DNA from: Arachnopeziza araneosa
Lineage: Eukaryota > Ascomycota > Leotiomycetes > Helotiales > Arachnopezizaceae
DNA: 64,000 bases
Assembly: GCA_003988855.1 (NCBI GenBank)
Contig: QYAI01000105.1
Location: forward strand, 1-64,000
Direction of reading: 5' to 3'
Under the pieces are notes generated by a model. It did no database searches. It had not been told where the DNA came from and saw only the letters and a program-made list of their open reading frames with translations. A program made the translations under genes and the position numbers. Shown here in pieces: positions 47,142-58,767 of the stretch (position 1 is the first letter of the stretch; each line of letters begins with the position of its first letter).

Positions 47142-47475
47142 CGCGATAAGATAGCGGCATTAGACAATGGGTCAACGGAGAAGTTGTTGACATAATGAGG
47201 CCGTGATACAGGTAGAATGACAATAAGTCGAAGGGTTTAGTGGAGTAGAAGTGTAAGTTTGCTAGATTTCACATGCAATGCCGGGGGATTTCCTGTGCAT
47301 GTGAAACGGGGTCTGACCTCAACCCACTCACGCCACCCGGCGTGGTGACCCGACATCATTGATGGCAAAACTTCGGTACAACTTGAGCTGTGCTGGATAG
47401 TAGCGACAGCTACAGAATAACTGACCATCAACGATTCTGGCCGTGACAACTCCATAGGGGACTCATCTTGCCGCC
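47142..47475. other. Divergent promoter between unknown gene and FIG4
   Basis: 334 bp separating start codons of two oppositely directed genes. No other element recognised. Confidence 0.5.
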
Positions 47476-50400
47476 ATGGCAGATCAAGAAGATGGCACTG
47501 CGAGACGAGGGCGCTCTCCAGGCCCGGCGGAGACAGCAAACAACCACGTCCGCTTTGAGAGTCCAAGTATCTCCACTACAGATAATGCTTCGAGGTCTAC
47601 TTCCGTCATGACTTCGCCGTTAAGCCTCGATTTTAAGGGTATAGATGGAGATGAGAAGGTCCCTAAGTTTCCTCTTCTTCATCATAATCCACCTCAACCC
47701 TCGGATCCTGCAAACCGCTCCTCGTCGACTGTGGATGATGTAGATGACGAAGAATGCGCCGCGAAGCCATTCCAGCGAACTTCAAGTCCAAACTCAGATC
47801 TGAAGAGGAATAAAGGTGCTGAATATGAGAAAGTTGGAGACCAAGGGGTTTGCAAAATGCATCGCTTTACACTATACGAGACTGCGACACGATACTATAT
47901 TGTCGGCGCAGATGTCATGGACAAGCGTTTCCGCATCTTGAAAATTGATAGAAATGCCGACGAGGGGACTTTGAGTATAGCGGAAGATGAAATTGTGTAT
48001 ACAAAGAAGGAGACGAGCCAATTACTGAGCGCTATCGAAGATGGGAACAAGGCAACTGGAGGCATGAAGTTAAGATGCAGTACATGGGGTCTGCTAGGAT
48101 TTATACGCTTCACCGGGGCATATTATATGCTGGTTGTCACAAAACGAAGTCAAGTGGCTATGATTGGAGGTCATTTTGTTTATTCTGTCGATGGTACTGA
48201 GCTTATTCCCTTAACGATGGGTTCTAGTTCAAGATTTAAACCCGAGGCTAGAAATGCGGAAGAAGCACGCTTCCTTGGGATTCTCAACAATTTGGATCTT
48301 ACACGATCGTTCTACTTTAGTTATTCTTACGATATCACAAGGACTTTACAGCATAATGTTCTCACCGAGCGAGCTGCTATTGCGAAAGGCACACCGTTTC
48401 CACACAAGCAAGATTTCAATTCTATGTTTGTATGGAATAGTTATCTTTTAAAGCCAGCCGTCGAAGAATTGAAAAACACATTCGATTGGTGTTTGCCAGT
48501 TATCCATGGATATATTGATCAGTCTGCATTGTCTATCTATGGACGGACTGTATACATCACGGTCATTGCGAGACGTTCTAGATACTTTGCCGGTGCTCGT
48601 TTCCTAAAGCGAGGTGCAAATGACCTGGTACCTTCCCCAGGTAATTATTTTAGATTTCTACTAACGTAGATAGGGTTATGTTGCAAATGATGTAGAAACA
48701 GAACAGATAGTTTCTGAGGTCCTTACTACTTCTTTACATGCTCCAGGCCCAAAGCTCTTCGCAAATCCAAATTACACATCTTACGTTCAGCATCGAGGAA
48801 GTATACCGCTTTACTGGACGCAAGACAATACTGGCGTCACCCCAAAACCACCGATAGAGTTGAATCTCGTCGACCCCTTTTATGGAGCAGCAGCATTACA
48901 TTTCGATGATCTTTTTAAAAGATATGGCGCTCCTGTTTACGTCCTTAATCTTGTAAAATCTCGAGAAAGAACGCCACGAGAGTCGAAGCTACTTCATGAA
49001 TTCACGGATGCGATCAATTACCTAAACCAATTTCTTCCGACGGGTAAGAAAATTATCCATAAAGCCTGGGATATGAGTCGAGCTTCCAAGAGTCGAGACC
49101 AAGATGTCATTGGCACCCTAGAGAATATTGCTGAGGAAGTAGTCACCACAACTGGCTTCTTTCAGAATGGAGATGGGAAAACCGAAATAACAATGCCCAA
49201 AGTTCAGAATGGTGTTGCAAGAACTAACTGTATCGATTGCTTGGACCGGACCAATGCAGCACAGTTTGTAATAGGGAAAAGAGCACTTGGTCACCAGCTT
49301 CATGCTCTAGGAATTATTGAAGATACGTCTATTGAGTACGATACTGATGCAGTCAATCTTTTCACTCACATGTACCACGATCATGGAGATACGATTGCGG
49401 TGCAGTATGGTGGCTCACAACTCGTCAATACAATGGAGACATACCGAAAGATCAACCAATGGACTAGTCATTCGCGCGATATGGTGGAAAGTTTCAAAAG
49501 ATACTACAACAACTCGTTCCTTGACGGCCAACGCCAAGAAGCATACAATCTCTTTCTGGGCAACTACATTTTTGCCCAAGGCCAACCTATGCTTTGGGAC
49601 CTAGCTACTGACTATTACCTTCATCACGCTAATCCGCGAGCGTGGTCTCGTAAAGGGCGCCGCAGCTATACAAAATGGTTTACTCCTGAATATCTGGAAA
49701 CACGTGTGATCCCTGAACATGTGGAGCCATGCGGAGTGACGACGAACAAATCACTAGGCTACTTTGATGACTTCTGGCTTGAGTACTACAAACCTCTATC
49801 TGTTTCTTCTTTAATTAAAATATTTTCTTATATGGGCAAGATGAACTCGAACCTTCACTACATTCCAATTCGTTCTACTCATGACGGCCGCTATGATCTA
49901 TCTCCCTTTAAAGTGCGGAAAGGTGAGGATGATGACGAAAAAAAGAAACTTAAAAAAGGAGTAACTATTGTGGATCCTTCAAATGAACAAGAAGCCCCAG
50001 TGGAAGCTGATGACAGTCTCTCCATCAAATCAGAGACCACACTCAATACAAAGCGCATCTCGATCCAACGCTGGCTGCAACCGATCCATGAAAGAAGCCA
50101 TAGTATTATGAAAGAGTCACGTCCAGGGCCGGAACCGCCGAAGCAAAAGCTTACTCCCTTAGATAAGAGTAAAGCAGCGCAGTGGACATTTACTCAAGTT
50201 GTTCATGAAAGTCTAAATCCGAGTGTGAATGCTCAAGAGGAGGCAGATTATGCGCGATACATCTCTCATCCCCAGACGCTTCCTCTAGTCGTGCGTACTG
50301 AGATACCTACCGAGATTGATTCCGAGTATCTTGATTATGTGAATGGATCCTGGAGAAATATCGGGATTGTAACGGCAGATGTTGATGGGGCAGTGATGGA

Positions 50401-50557
50401 TGAGCTGGAGGTTAGGGACTACAAGGATTTCCTCGATGTTGCGAGAGCGGAGAATCCATTGACAGTGACTGAGGAGGATCTTCCCAAGAAGAGATACAAG
50501 GCTTATAGGAAGTGGTTGCTAGGAAAAAGTCTGTTTAAACAGCAGCCTATTGATTAA
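47476..50557 (+). CDS. FIG4: Polyphosphoinositide phosphatase Fig4 (SAC domain)
   Basis: Exons 47476-48627 and 48674-50557 (1011 residues). A disordered N-terminus of about 130 residues precedes the SAC domain (MHRFTLYETATRYYIVGADV, RCSTWGLLGFIRFTGAYYML, LDLTRSFYFSYSYDITRTLQ). The catalytic CX5R(T) motif is CIDCLDRT with Cys569 and Arg575, preceded by VARTN. Downstream blocks such as VQYGGSQLVNTMETYRKINQ and FLGNYIFAQGQPMLWDL and a long charged C-terminal region match Fig4 rather than Sac1, and there is no C-terminal membrane anchor. Fig4 removes the 5-phosphate of PI(3,5)P2 and, with Vac14 and Fab1, also supports its synthesis at the vacuole/late endosome. The intron donor is GTACCT with a TACTAAC branch site. 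Confidence 0.96.
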
Positions 50558-50669
50558 CTATTTTTTAAAGAGAAAGGCAATATTTCTGATACCACGATAG
50601 CGAGGCGTTGGCGTAGGTGCATAGGTAGCATGGAGTAAAACACCATGACTAGAGAAATTTATTATACTC

Positions 50670-52433
50670 TTATTTTGCTTCGTTACTAATGTCTTCAAAA
50701 CCAAATAACTCCCGCATCGATCCCTCAATCTCAATCATCGGCATCAACTCTTCTTCGATATCCACTTTCCCCTCCACAGCCTTAATGAATACTCTCCCAA
50801 CAGTCTTCAACTCTTCCCTGGCTTCTCCCAATTCTTCAGCATCCTCCCGTTCAACAATATTCCAACACACAATCAGCATCCTAATCACCTCCCTCCTATG
50901 ACCCTCCTCTCCTATCCGAGGCCAAGCATTAAGCAGCACTTCTTTCAGTGCCGCCAGCGCCGCATGCAAAAGTTCGGGCTTAGCGGTCGCGAAAGGATCC
51001 ATTAAGACTGGCGACAGCATCGGGATAATATCCTTAAGATGCTTAACAGAATAAATACCCATTTTATGAACTGTGAGACGTAATTGCGTGAGAAGGATTT
51101 GCACAATAGAGGGGTATTGGGAGGTCGAGCCGTATGTCCATCCGGCGAGGATACCATGGCGGAAGAGGCGGGTCAAAAACGTGAGGGCTTCAGGGTTGGG
51201 ATCTGTGGAGGAAGGAGGTGGGTAACGAATGGCGGATAGGATGAAGAGCGCTGTATATGCGGCAGGTAGAAGCTGTAAGCTTTCTTCTACGGGCGTGAGG
51301 CTTGGGAGATAGAGCAAAGTTGGCATGACAGCGTCTTCAAAGACTTCTCCTAATCCCGTCTGAGTGAGTAATGTTGCTGTCAATTTTGGGAGAAAGATTG
51401 TCAAGATCTGTAATCCTCCCAGTCGGTGAGGAGTTGACATTTCATCCAGCAGCGTTAAAACCGGGGGAGTGATTAAATGCCATGACTGGGAGATTGTTTC
51501 TGGTGAGACGTTGCACACTGCCCATTGGAGTACAGTGATGCTATATGGAGCCTTGTATTTCCATGGTTTGTTAGAGCGGGCTGCGCCAAAGTCGTGGGGT
51601 TTTGAGGGAGCAGAGGTGGGCATGGCTTTTCGACCACTAGCAGTAACAGTAGAAGGGGCGGATTTGGAAAAGAGGGGGCGAATGATGCCTTGGAGGAGGA
51701 AAGTGGTAATAAATTCGGGAGATTGGAGGTAGGTTGAGAGGTTTGAGAGTAGGGCAAGGGACTTGGAGAGTGCGGATGGGGTTGTCCACGGATCGGAGGG
51801 GGAACTGAACGCCAGTAGAGCAAGGAGAACCTGATTGTTGGGAGTTGGTAATTTGGAATCAGAAGACATCTTGTAAAGGGATGTCAAACTCCCGAGGCCT
51901 AGCGATCCTTTGTGGCGGATTCGGAGAAGAGACGCTTCTCGTGAAGCTCTGTTGCCATCTGGATTTAGGATAAGCTGATTTGATCCTAACTTCGAAGTGG
52001 TCATTTACCTTCTGGTGCTTCATCTGATGCTATAAAACTGCCATCCGGGAGGATTGCTCTTGAAATCCAGGACGTTAACTGGGCAATACATTCTTGCTCA
52101 TCATCCGTTCTTTGGAGCCTGGTGGGCTCTTGTAGGCAGCCGGTCAGGATAAGGAGATTTTCGAGCTCATTCTAATTGACAGTTGTCAGAGAAGAAGAAA
52201 CAAAAATAATGAGAGTTTCATTACTTCTTCTGATTGAGATTGATCCGGGATCACAAGCTCGGCTTGGAGTTGAGAGAGTGAGTACGTCTCAGGTAGACCT
52301 GGGAATGTAAGCTTAGCAATCTTTTGTTTTCGGTTTGTGGCTTACATTTAGAGGGGATTTTCAAGTCACCATTATCTGATATCTTTCTCTTTAACAAATT
52401 TGCCTTGGTATATTTGCGGGCTGTTGAAAACAT
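50670..52433 (-). CDS. TTI2: Tti2-family subunit of the TTT kinase-assembly complex
   Basis: Exons 52433-52346, 52298-52225, 52171-52009 and 51958-50670 (537 residues). The protein is an alpha-helical repeat type without catalytic motifs. Tti2 features are the block SWHLITPPVLTLLDEMSTPH, GLGEVFEDAVMPTLLYLPSL, HGILAGWTYGST and MGIYSVKHLKDIIPMLSPVL. With Tel2 and Tti1 it forms the TTT complex that stabilises PIKK kinases (Tor, Mec1/ATR, Tel1/ATM) together with Hsp90. The N-terminal three small exons are in-frame and join sensibly (PETYSLSQLQAELVIPDQS, then NELENLLILTGCLQEP), but are less conserved, so the precise start is less certain. Its stop lies 112 bp from that of the convergent FIG4. Confidence 0.85.
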
Positions 52434-52942
52434 TTTACTTTGTGGTTTATTGAGGTTGTATTTGAAGAAGGAATTTCATCTGATTCAATTCAACCAAACT
52501 CGGCTCGCTTAGAAACCGCTAGTACTATTTCACTAGAACAACAAATGATACAAATGAACAAGCAAATAACTTAAAAGTGGTAAAATACGACTCAGAAGAG
52601 TATTCACTCAATAAATGATTCGAATAAGTAACTTGAATTGAATTTATTTCATATTCCAACACATTACATATCATAAAGCAATCAGTATCTTTTACCCTTC
52701 CTAAAGTTCGCTTCTAACTTAGGGACAGTAAACATAAAGCTGGTAAACATTCCACCGCCCTCATTCACCGCCCTTCATATTAAATTCAAAATTTAATATC
52801 TTAGGTATAATAATAAATAAGCGGTTTTGTCCCCATCGAAAGACACAAGTTTGGCGTACCATCTAGCGGATGGTTCAGGACAAGAACTTGCATCTAACAC
52901 CCATACTCGAACATGGTTGCTTAGACACACAACAGGGGACAA

Positions 52943-53023
52943 GATAAAATCGACTGGGTCACCAAGGGAAATGAGGATAAAATCAACTGGGTCACCAAGG
53001 GAAATGAGGATAAAATCAACTGG
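52943..53023. repeat. 33-bp tandem repeat, about 2.5 units
   Basis: Two nearly identical 33-bp units (52943-52975 and 52976-53008, differing at one base, CGACTGG versus CAACTGG) are followed by 15 bases of a third (53009-53023). The unit length is a multiple of three, so a minus-strand frame reads it as a repeated peptide; there is no other sign that this is coding. Confidence 0.9.
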
Positions 53024-53069
53024 ACACCAAATGCGACAAACAACACCAACGCGAATAAAAATCTGAACC

Positions 53070-53121
53070 CAGCCCACCGGGCTGAGGTTCGGGTTCTCAA
53101 CCAGGCCTATAGGCCTGGTTG
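53070..53121. repeat. Two inverted repeats (hairpins)
   Basis: A perfect 24-bp palindrome without a loop at 53098-53121 (arms CAACCAGGCCTA and its complement TAGGCCTGGTTG) and a 6-bp stem with a 3-base loop at 53070-53084 (CAGCCC-ACC-GGGCTG). They lie 47 bp right of the 33-bp tandem repeat. GC-rich hairpins in otherwise A/T-rich sequence suggest a mobile-element remnant or a terminator-like structure. Confidence 0.85.
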
Positions 53122-53662
53122 CAGTTTGCCAAAATATTCTATGAATTTCGAAATTTTTTTTGGGAATCCCAAGGGTTTTTCGCGCACGATCTGTCACGAA
53201 GTTGAGATGTGATCACCAGATGGTGTAGGATAGGTTCATAAGCGTGTTTATTTTTAAGCGAACACTACACCCTTTCCTCCATTTTCATAGGAGCGGTGAT
53301 AGCTAAAGATTTTTGTATTTAGACAGAATAATCTCATCTCTTGGAGAATATTTGCTCGTAAGTAGTTATACTTGATTAAAAACTGAATCCTTGGATTAAA
53401 ACATTAAGTATAAATTAGATTTTATGTCATATAAGTGATGATGAAAAGAAAATTTAGTACATATTGACGAACAGTTACGTTGATGGTCTGACGCCCATTT
53501 GAAGTCGCGTCTTTAATAAGAAATACATCTCGAATATATCGAGAGATACCTAGTTAAAGCCATTAAGCGATGCATTGCAATCGATAAAAGGAAATAGTGT
53601 GCAACTGCAAGCATCTAAAAATGTCTTCTATTGTCTTGTTTCGTTTATCTGCCACGAAATCC

Positions 53663-55469
53663 TCAAGTGGGTATATTTAATTCAGCGCGTTTTCCCTTTA
53701 CTTCCGCAATAGCAGCCTCTACATCCTCATTTCCCGGATTCCGAAGTTGCCATGCCATGCACACCTCCAAAGCTTTTGCCATCCATGGCCCTGGCTTTTT
53801 GACTTCGAGAGATTTTAGAAGCGTTGATCCATCAACGATTGGTTTCTCCGAGGGGGCGTTCATGATTTCCATCGACTCCAAGTGATCAATAAATCTCTGC
53901 CATTCACTGACAAGTTTCAAATAACCTTTTAGAAACTGTTAACACAATGAAATGAAGAAGTGCAAGAGCCTTACCATTGGCTGAGTTTGCCATTGAGTCC
54001 ACTAGAATTGCAAAAAGGGTCTGTAATCGCCAATTTCCTTGACTATCCCATTTTCGAATCATCATCCCGACGGTGTCTCGCTGCGTAGTATAAATTTCTT
54101 TCTGGAAGATAGCATCCTTAAGGGCTGTGATCTCCTTGTAGTTCTTCAAAGATCCCGAGAGCAGAGTCGTGACCTTATTTTCCGATTTTATCCCTTCTCT
54201 GGCTGCCATCGCTCCTGGTGGTAATTTTATTTTACCTTTTTGAACAGGCTCGGAAACTTCTGCCCAGGGCGTAAATGACACAAGTATCCAAGCTAGATAC
54301 TTCGCTTCATCAGCTCGGACAAGTGTGTGGTAGATGGATCCAGGTGTCTCATTATTCTTTAACTCTTCAAGAAAATCATATGCCCAATGCCAATCAATAG
54401 TACTGGGTTTAGGGCTGTCTTTGGCAGTTGGATCTGTGAAAATAACCGAGTATAAACCTAGACGGTCAAACAGCCGTAGTGCAGTCAATGGACTCTTGTC
54501 TGCTTAAAGTCAGGGACAAAGTTCCAAAAACTTCTGAAACTAACCTTTCATCATCTTCATCACTTCAATTCCTACTCGCTCTCTACTGATTTTGAGTTTA
54601 AGAGCCTCCATGACATCAGGATCGCTCATACATGCTTCACACTCTGGATCTATTTTGAAGTACAGTCTGCTAGCAAATCGAATCAACCGTAGAACTCGTA
54701 AAGGATCATCTGTGAAAGTTGTCTTGGGATCGAGAGGGGTCCGAATCCGTTTGGAAGCAAGGTCTTTAAGGCCTCCAGTGAAATCTTCAACGGCATCACT
54801 ATGAATATTATAGAAGAGTGCATTTATCGTGGCGTCACGTCGGAGGGCATCTTCTCGCGCCTCTCCAAACTCCATGAGAGGGTTCCGGCTATTTTCTGTG
54901 TATGTTTCTTTCCGTAAATTAACAAAATCCAGGTCGAACCCAAGCAATCTCGTGGTGGCAGTCTCCAAGTGCTTTGATTTCTCGGGGTTCGCAAGAACTT
55001 GGTGAAGATTGCCAACATCTGTAGGGAGCAGAGAATGCTTCTCCATGTTTCCATCTTTGGTGAGATAGCTGCGCATTTCCTGGCAGAAAGGATAACCTGT
55101 CATAGCATTGATTGCAACATCGATATCATGGCTTTCGAGACCAAGAAGTTTGTCACGAACCCAGCCGCCAGCAAAGCGGAGCTCCAACTCTTCCTTCAGG
55201 ATTTTAGATTCGTTTATGCTTTGAGCAACATCTAGTAAGATTTGTCGGAGCTGTTCCTCACGAGACGTGAGTTTGATTTTTGTCGTTGCCATTGTGATTT
55301 TAGGCCGTTTGAATTCCAGAGCATCTACAAGAGGCTGGTCACTCTTTCGTTTCATAAGATGGTACGAGTTCAAGAGGACTGAAGAATATGGCCGTACAAA
55401 TCTGATTCTGGTGGTTGTCAAAATCCCTTTTTGCAGGGAGGTGCTGTGAGTCGAATTTAAAAGAGTCAT
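53663..55469 (-). CDS. CCA1: CCA-adding tRNA nucleotidyltransferase
   Basis: Exons 55469-54545, 54499-53975 and 53925-53663 (570 residues). It adds the 3' CCA to tRNAs in nucleus/cytosol and mitochondria. The class II polymerase-beta-type head has LRFAGGWVRDKLLGLESHDI and DIDVAI (catalytic Asp pair), then LRRDATINALFYN and FTDDPLRVLRLIRFASRL with the nucleotide-selecting region. The neck, body and tail helices follow. In-frame ATGs lie at 55517, 55469, 55355 and 55292. The stretch after 55469 (MTLLNSTHSTSLQKG...) reads as a mitochondrial presequence, whereas later starts would give cytosolic/nuclear forms, as known for yeast Cca1. In intron 2 the acceptor CTAAAAG is the one that keeps frame; intron 1 uses donor GTTAGT. 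Confidence 0.93.
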
Positions 55470-55923
55470 CGGTCGAGCTTGACATTTGAGCTCCAAACGC
55501 AAGCCATTGATTCGCATGTGCGATTACAGAAACTTGATGTGATGTCTCGTAGACGAATCTGAAAAATGGATAGCATATATGAACAGGAAAGTCATTCAAC
55601 CGTCGCAGTCACGTGTTGTAACAACGGCGGAATCTTTCGAGACGGGTTCTCGGAATACGTTGCGCCACGGAACTTGGACACAATGCCGCATACCTAGAAG
55701 CTCTAAATCAACACTGTGAAACTTAGGTGATACTTGGAGTACATGCCTATTTCATCAAAGCCGATCGAATATTTAGTACGATTTCTCTACTGTGGCTGGT
55801 CCTTTACTAACATTTGACCTTCGAGATCAGATCTCCTCCACCGAAGCACATGCCGTTACAAAAGACTTTAGCTACTGAGCTATACAATAACTCTACCAAC
55901 TGGAGGACTCCTCTGCGGTCTTC
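55470..55923. other. Divergent promoter between CCA1 and TRS85
   Basis: 454 bp between the chosen start codons. The upstream-most CCA1 ATG (55517) lies in this interval. No other element recognised. Confidence 0.5.
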
Positions 55924-58254
55924 ATGCCACCTTCAAACAATGAATCCCCTATCGATCCCCCCGAAATCCGAGTAGGCGCCCCTCCACTGAGGCTGCCCAA
56001 GATACGAGGTTCAGAATCTCCATCAATGACATCCTCAGTGTCTAGCCTCCAATACAGAAATACAAGCGCCTCTGTTTCGTCTCTCTTTGCATCAACGACC
56101 ACGCCTTCTGGCTCGAGATCCGCTTCTCCCAGCGGCAATGCGACTCCAAGGATGATGTCAGAGTCCGTGTTTGGGGGAACACCAGGAGAAAGCCAAGCTC
56201 TCTTGCCTTCGGACAGAGTGGATGATCCCAGAAACCTCATACTTCAAGCTTTTATTCCGCACATCGCTGTCCATACCTCAGACGACACAGAAGAACTTGT
56301 GAAAGACAAGGGATTCGATGGTGGATTATGGGAGCTGCTGCGGCCATTTGGAGAAAGAGTGCAAGGGAAAGTCACTGTACGGGATAGTATAGGTGCTGGG
56401 AAAACGTACGAAGACTTTGCAGTGCGATTTGTGCAGCTAGGGGACGGAGTACAGATTACAGAAGGATCTCGAAGAAGTGGAGAAGGGAAATCGTTACCTG
56501 CAAATGGTGCAAAACCAGTTCCAGAGTCCATTATAGCACAGCGTTTAAGAACAGGAGGAGATATTGGCTCGATTGAGACTTTAGTGGATCGGCACTTGAT
56601 GCATGCTGAAGACTACCCGAGTATGAATGGGGTTGAAGACTACATGTCTGTCAAGGAAGCACCACAGAGTCCAGATATGGCTTCGCCATTCTATACGCTT
56701 TATCTTCGAAGGCTATTATCCGGCCTTCCTTTAGCACCTCATGAGACTTTCTCGCATCCGGTTGCCTGTGTAATTGCTATTAGCTCTCGGAATGCAAATC
56801 CAATTGAGACTCTACGCAGACTCTACGATGAATCGAGCCATGGAGATAGAAGACTGCCTCTCTGGGTGAACAACGAATACCTCCGGTACTATGTACTTGT
56901 TCATGACGAAGAGCGGGATGACATTACAAACTCCATAACCATGTTCGAGAAGATGAAACGTCATTTTGGTCTTCACTGCCACCTGTTGAGGTTGCGGAGC
57001 AGTCAATGTGTGGCAACTGATGATGATAGTATCCGCCTGCCACAATGTGAATGGCTGTCGGCTTCAGAAGAGATTGCCATTATTCAGGAAAGAGAAATGG
57101 AAGAAGACGTGGAGGATTCATATCCATGTATCTTTGAGTCTGACACCACAGCAATCAAAACATTTATCCGTGAAATGGTCACTCAGTCTATTGTGCCATC
57201 AATGGAACGTTGTGTTGCCGTCTGGAACGAGCAGGTTGCATCGAGACGACGAGGTATCAGTGGCCGTCTACTCAAAATCTCGAAATGGACAGGTTTTGGA
57301 AGTGGCTCGCGAACACCATCAAACAATACTGGATCTAGCAGCTCAAATTATGATGCTTTACAAGGATTCTATCGACCAGATGCTCCTGAAGCTATAATGC
57401 GAAAGCTAGCCGACTATGCATTCATGCTTCGAGATTGGAAAATGGCCCAATCAACGTATGAACTTCTACGATCTGATTTCAACAATGACAAGGCGTGGAA
57501 ATATCATGCAGCTACAAACGAGATGGCAGCTATCAGCACTTTATTGTTACCACAAACAATGAGCTCGAAAACAAGATCGGAAACCATTGACCAGATGTTG
57601 GGAGAGTCTTCTTACTCGTATATCACTCGTTGCGGGGCTCCGTATGGAGCATTGCGATCTCTAGCTCTTGGTATGGAACTACTCAAACTTCGAGGTGGAT
57701 CAGCAACAGGAGATGCTGCCAGATGGGGTACCAGAATCCTAGAATTTAAAGTTGTAGGTGTAGTTGGAGATGCTCTGGTTAAAGAACGTATCTCAGCTTG
57801 CTATGCCTCAAAGAAAGGATCAGGTTCTGGACTTTGGGGTAGCAGGACTCGAAAATCTGCGTTATGGAGTATGCAAGCAGCTGATTCCTGGCTGACCCTG
57901 GGGAAGCCGCAACAGTCGAAGCTACGTCTCGAAGAAGCGAATGAGAAGTACTTGTCTCTGCCTCATAAAGATAGTATAATACAGTTCTCCGAAGCAAGCG
58001 CCTTTTTGCAAGCTTTACAAAAGGAGGTCCAATTAGCGCTTTATCCAGAGTCTGCGATTGAAGCATCGGGGATGGTTGATGATTTAATTGACACGTCATT
58101 GGCAGAAGAAAGCGAAACTTTCAATTCGAGGCCTCATCGGAGGAGTTTAATGGGTGGTATTGCACCACCACTTACTGGCCTTGAAACTGCGCCATTACAA
58201 GGGACTCTGTTGGAGAACGAGATTGAGGAACCTAAACTTGATCAATTCGAATGA
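55924..58254 (+). CDS. TRS85: TRAPPIII-specific subunit Trs85 (TRAPPC8 homologue)
   Basis: One exon, 776 residues. A Ser/Thr/Pro-rich N-terminus of about 95 residues is followed by LQAFIPHIAVHTSDDTEELV, the start of the conserved Trs85 region. Other landmarks are SPFYTLYLRRLLSGLPLAPH, SHPVACVIAISSRNANPIET, NNEYLRYYVLVHDEERDDI and TLLLPQTMSSKTRSETID. Trs85 directs the TRAPP core to Rab Ypt1 activation in autophagy and at the Golgi. The middle holds YPCIFESDTTAIKTFIREMV, also typical. Yeast Trs85 is 698 residues; the filamentous protein is slightly longer because of the linker. No introns were needed to keep the frame. Confidence 0.94.
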   Translation: MPPSNNESPIDPPEIRVGAPPLRLPKIRGSESPSMTSSVSSLQYRNTSASVSSLFASTTTPSGSRSASPSGNATPRMMSESVFGGTPGESQALLPSDRVDDPRNLILQAFIPHIAVHTSDDTEELVKDKGFDGGLWELLRPFGERVQGKVTVRDSIGAGKTYEDFAVRFVQLGDGVQITEGSRRSGEGKSLPANGAKPVPESIIAQRLRTGGDIGSIETLVDRHLMHAEDYPSMNGVEDYMSVKEAPQSPDMASPFYTLYLRRLLSGLPLAPHETFSHPVACVIAISSRNANPIETLRRLYDESSHGDRRLPLWVNNEYLRYYVLVHDEERDDITNSITMFEKMKRHFGLHCHLLRLRSSQCVATDDDSIRLPQCEWLSASEEIAIIQEREMEEDVEDSYPCIFESDTTAIKTFIREMVTQSIVPSMERCVAVWNEQVASRRRGISGRLLKISKWTGFGSGSRTPSNNTGSSSSNYDALQGFYRPDAPEAIMRKLADYAFMLRDWKMAQSTYELLRSDFNNDKAWKYHAATNEMAAISTLLLPQTMSSKTRSETIDQMLGESSYSYITRCGAPYGALRSLALGMELLKLRGGSATGDAARWGTRILEFKVVGVVGDALVKERISACYASKKGSGSGLWGSRTRKSALWSMQAADSWLTLGKPQQSKLRLEEANEKYLSLPHKDSIIQFSEASAFLQALQKEVQLALYPESAIEASGMVDDLIDTSLAEESETFNSRPHRRSLMGGIAPPLTGLETAPLQGTLLENEIEEPKLDQFE

Positions 58255-58767
58255 TTGCCACGGCTTTGAGAATTGAATTTCAATATACTATCTTGGAACG
58301 TTTAGAAGGTGGACGAGCATTGGGTCGGCGTTTGGAGCTATAGAGGAATATGCATAGATAAGGTTGGATCTGGAAGCCACCTATGGTAGTATGGAGTAAG
58401 AATCATGCTAAAATAAAACCAAATAATAATCCTCTACTTGGAGATTGTAAATGTCAGCATATGACACCTTTATAAATTGACTCTACTATCTATACTCAAC
58501 GTGAAACTCATACTCAACTTCCTTGTAGGTTTGATATTCATCTTCCTGCCCTTATAAAAATTGAAAAGAAAACAGCTACTACCGGATAAAGTCTCTCTCT
58601 ACCAGTAGTTTAGAAATTCTATAAGTAGCTCCTAATCACGCGCATAATGCATATTAGGCGGTTGCATAAAAGCGCGTCATACCGATAACAACAAAGAACG
58701 GAAAGCAAACCGTAGAAAACACCAGCTTCACATAGCCCCGATTCATGAGAGCAAGGCATAGCTCATA
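58255..58767. other. Intergenic between TRS85 and CHM7
   Basis: About 510 bp, A/T-rich, between two genes in the same direction. No gene seen. Confidence 0.5.

Larger units (their letters stand above)
52434..53662. other. Gene-free, A/T-rich, repeat-bearing interval
   Basis: About 1.2 kb between TTI2 start and CCA1 stop. It is A/T-rich, holds a 33-bp tandem repeat and two inverted repeats (listed separately) and has no frame with family resemblance. The part next to 52433 is presumably the TTI2 promoter. It may be a remnant of a small non-autonomous transposon, which I cannot confirm because no terminal inverted repeats or target-site duplications were seen. Confidence 0.5.

Noticed and set aside
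52793..53197. A 134-residue minus-strand frame with a repeated peptide
   Set aside because: The repeated peptide only reflects the 33-bp DNA tandem repeat being a multiple of three. The remainder has no family resemblance, so it is not called a gene.
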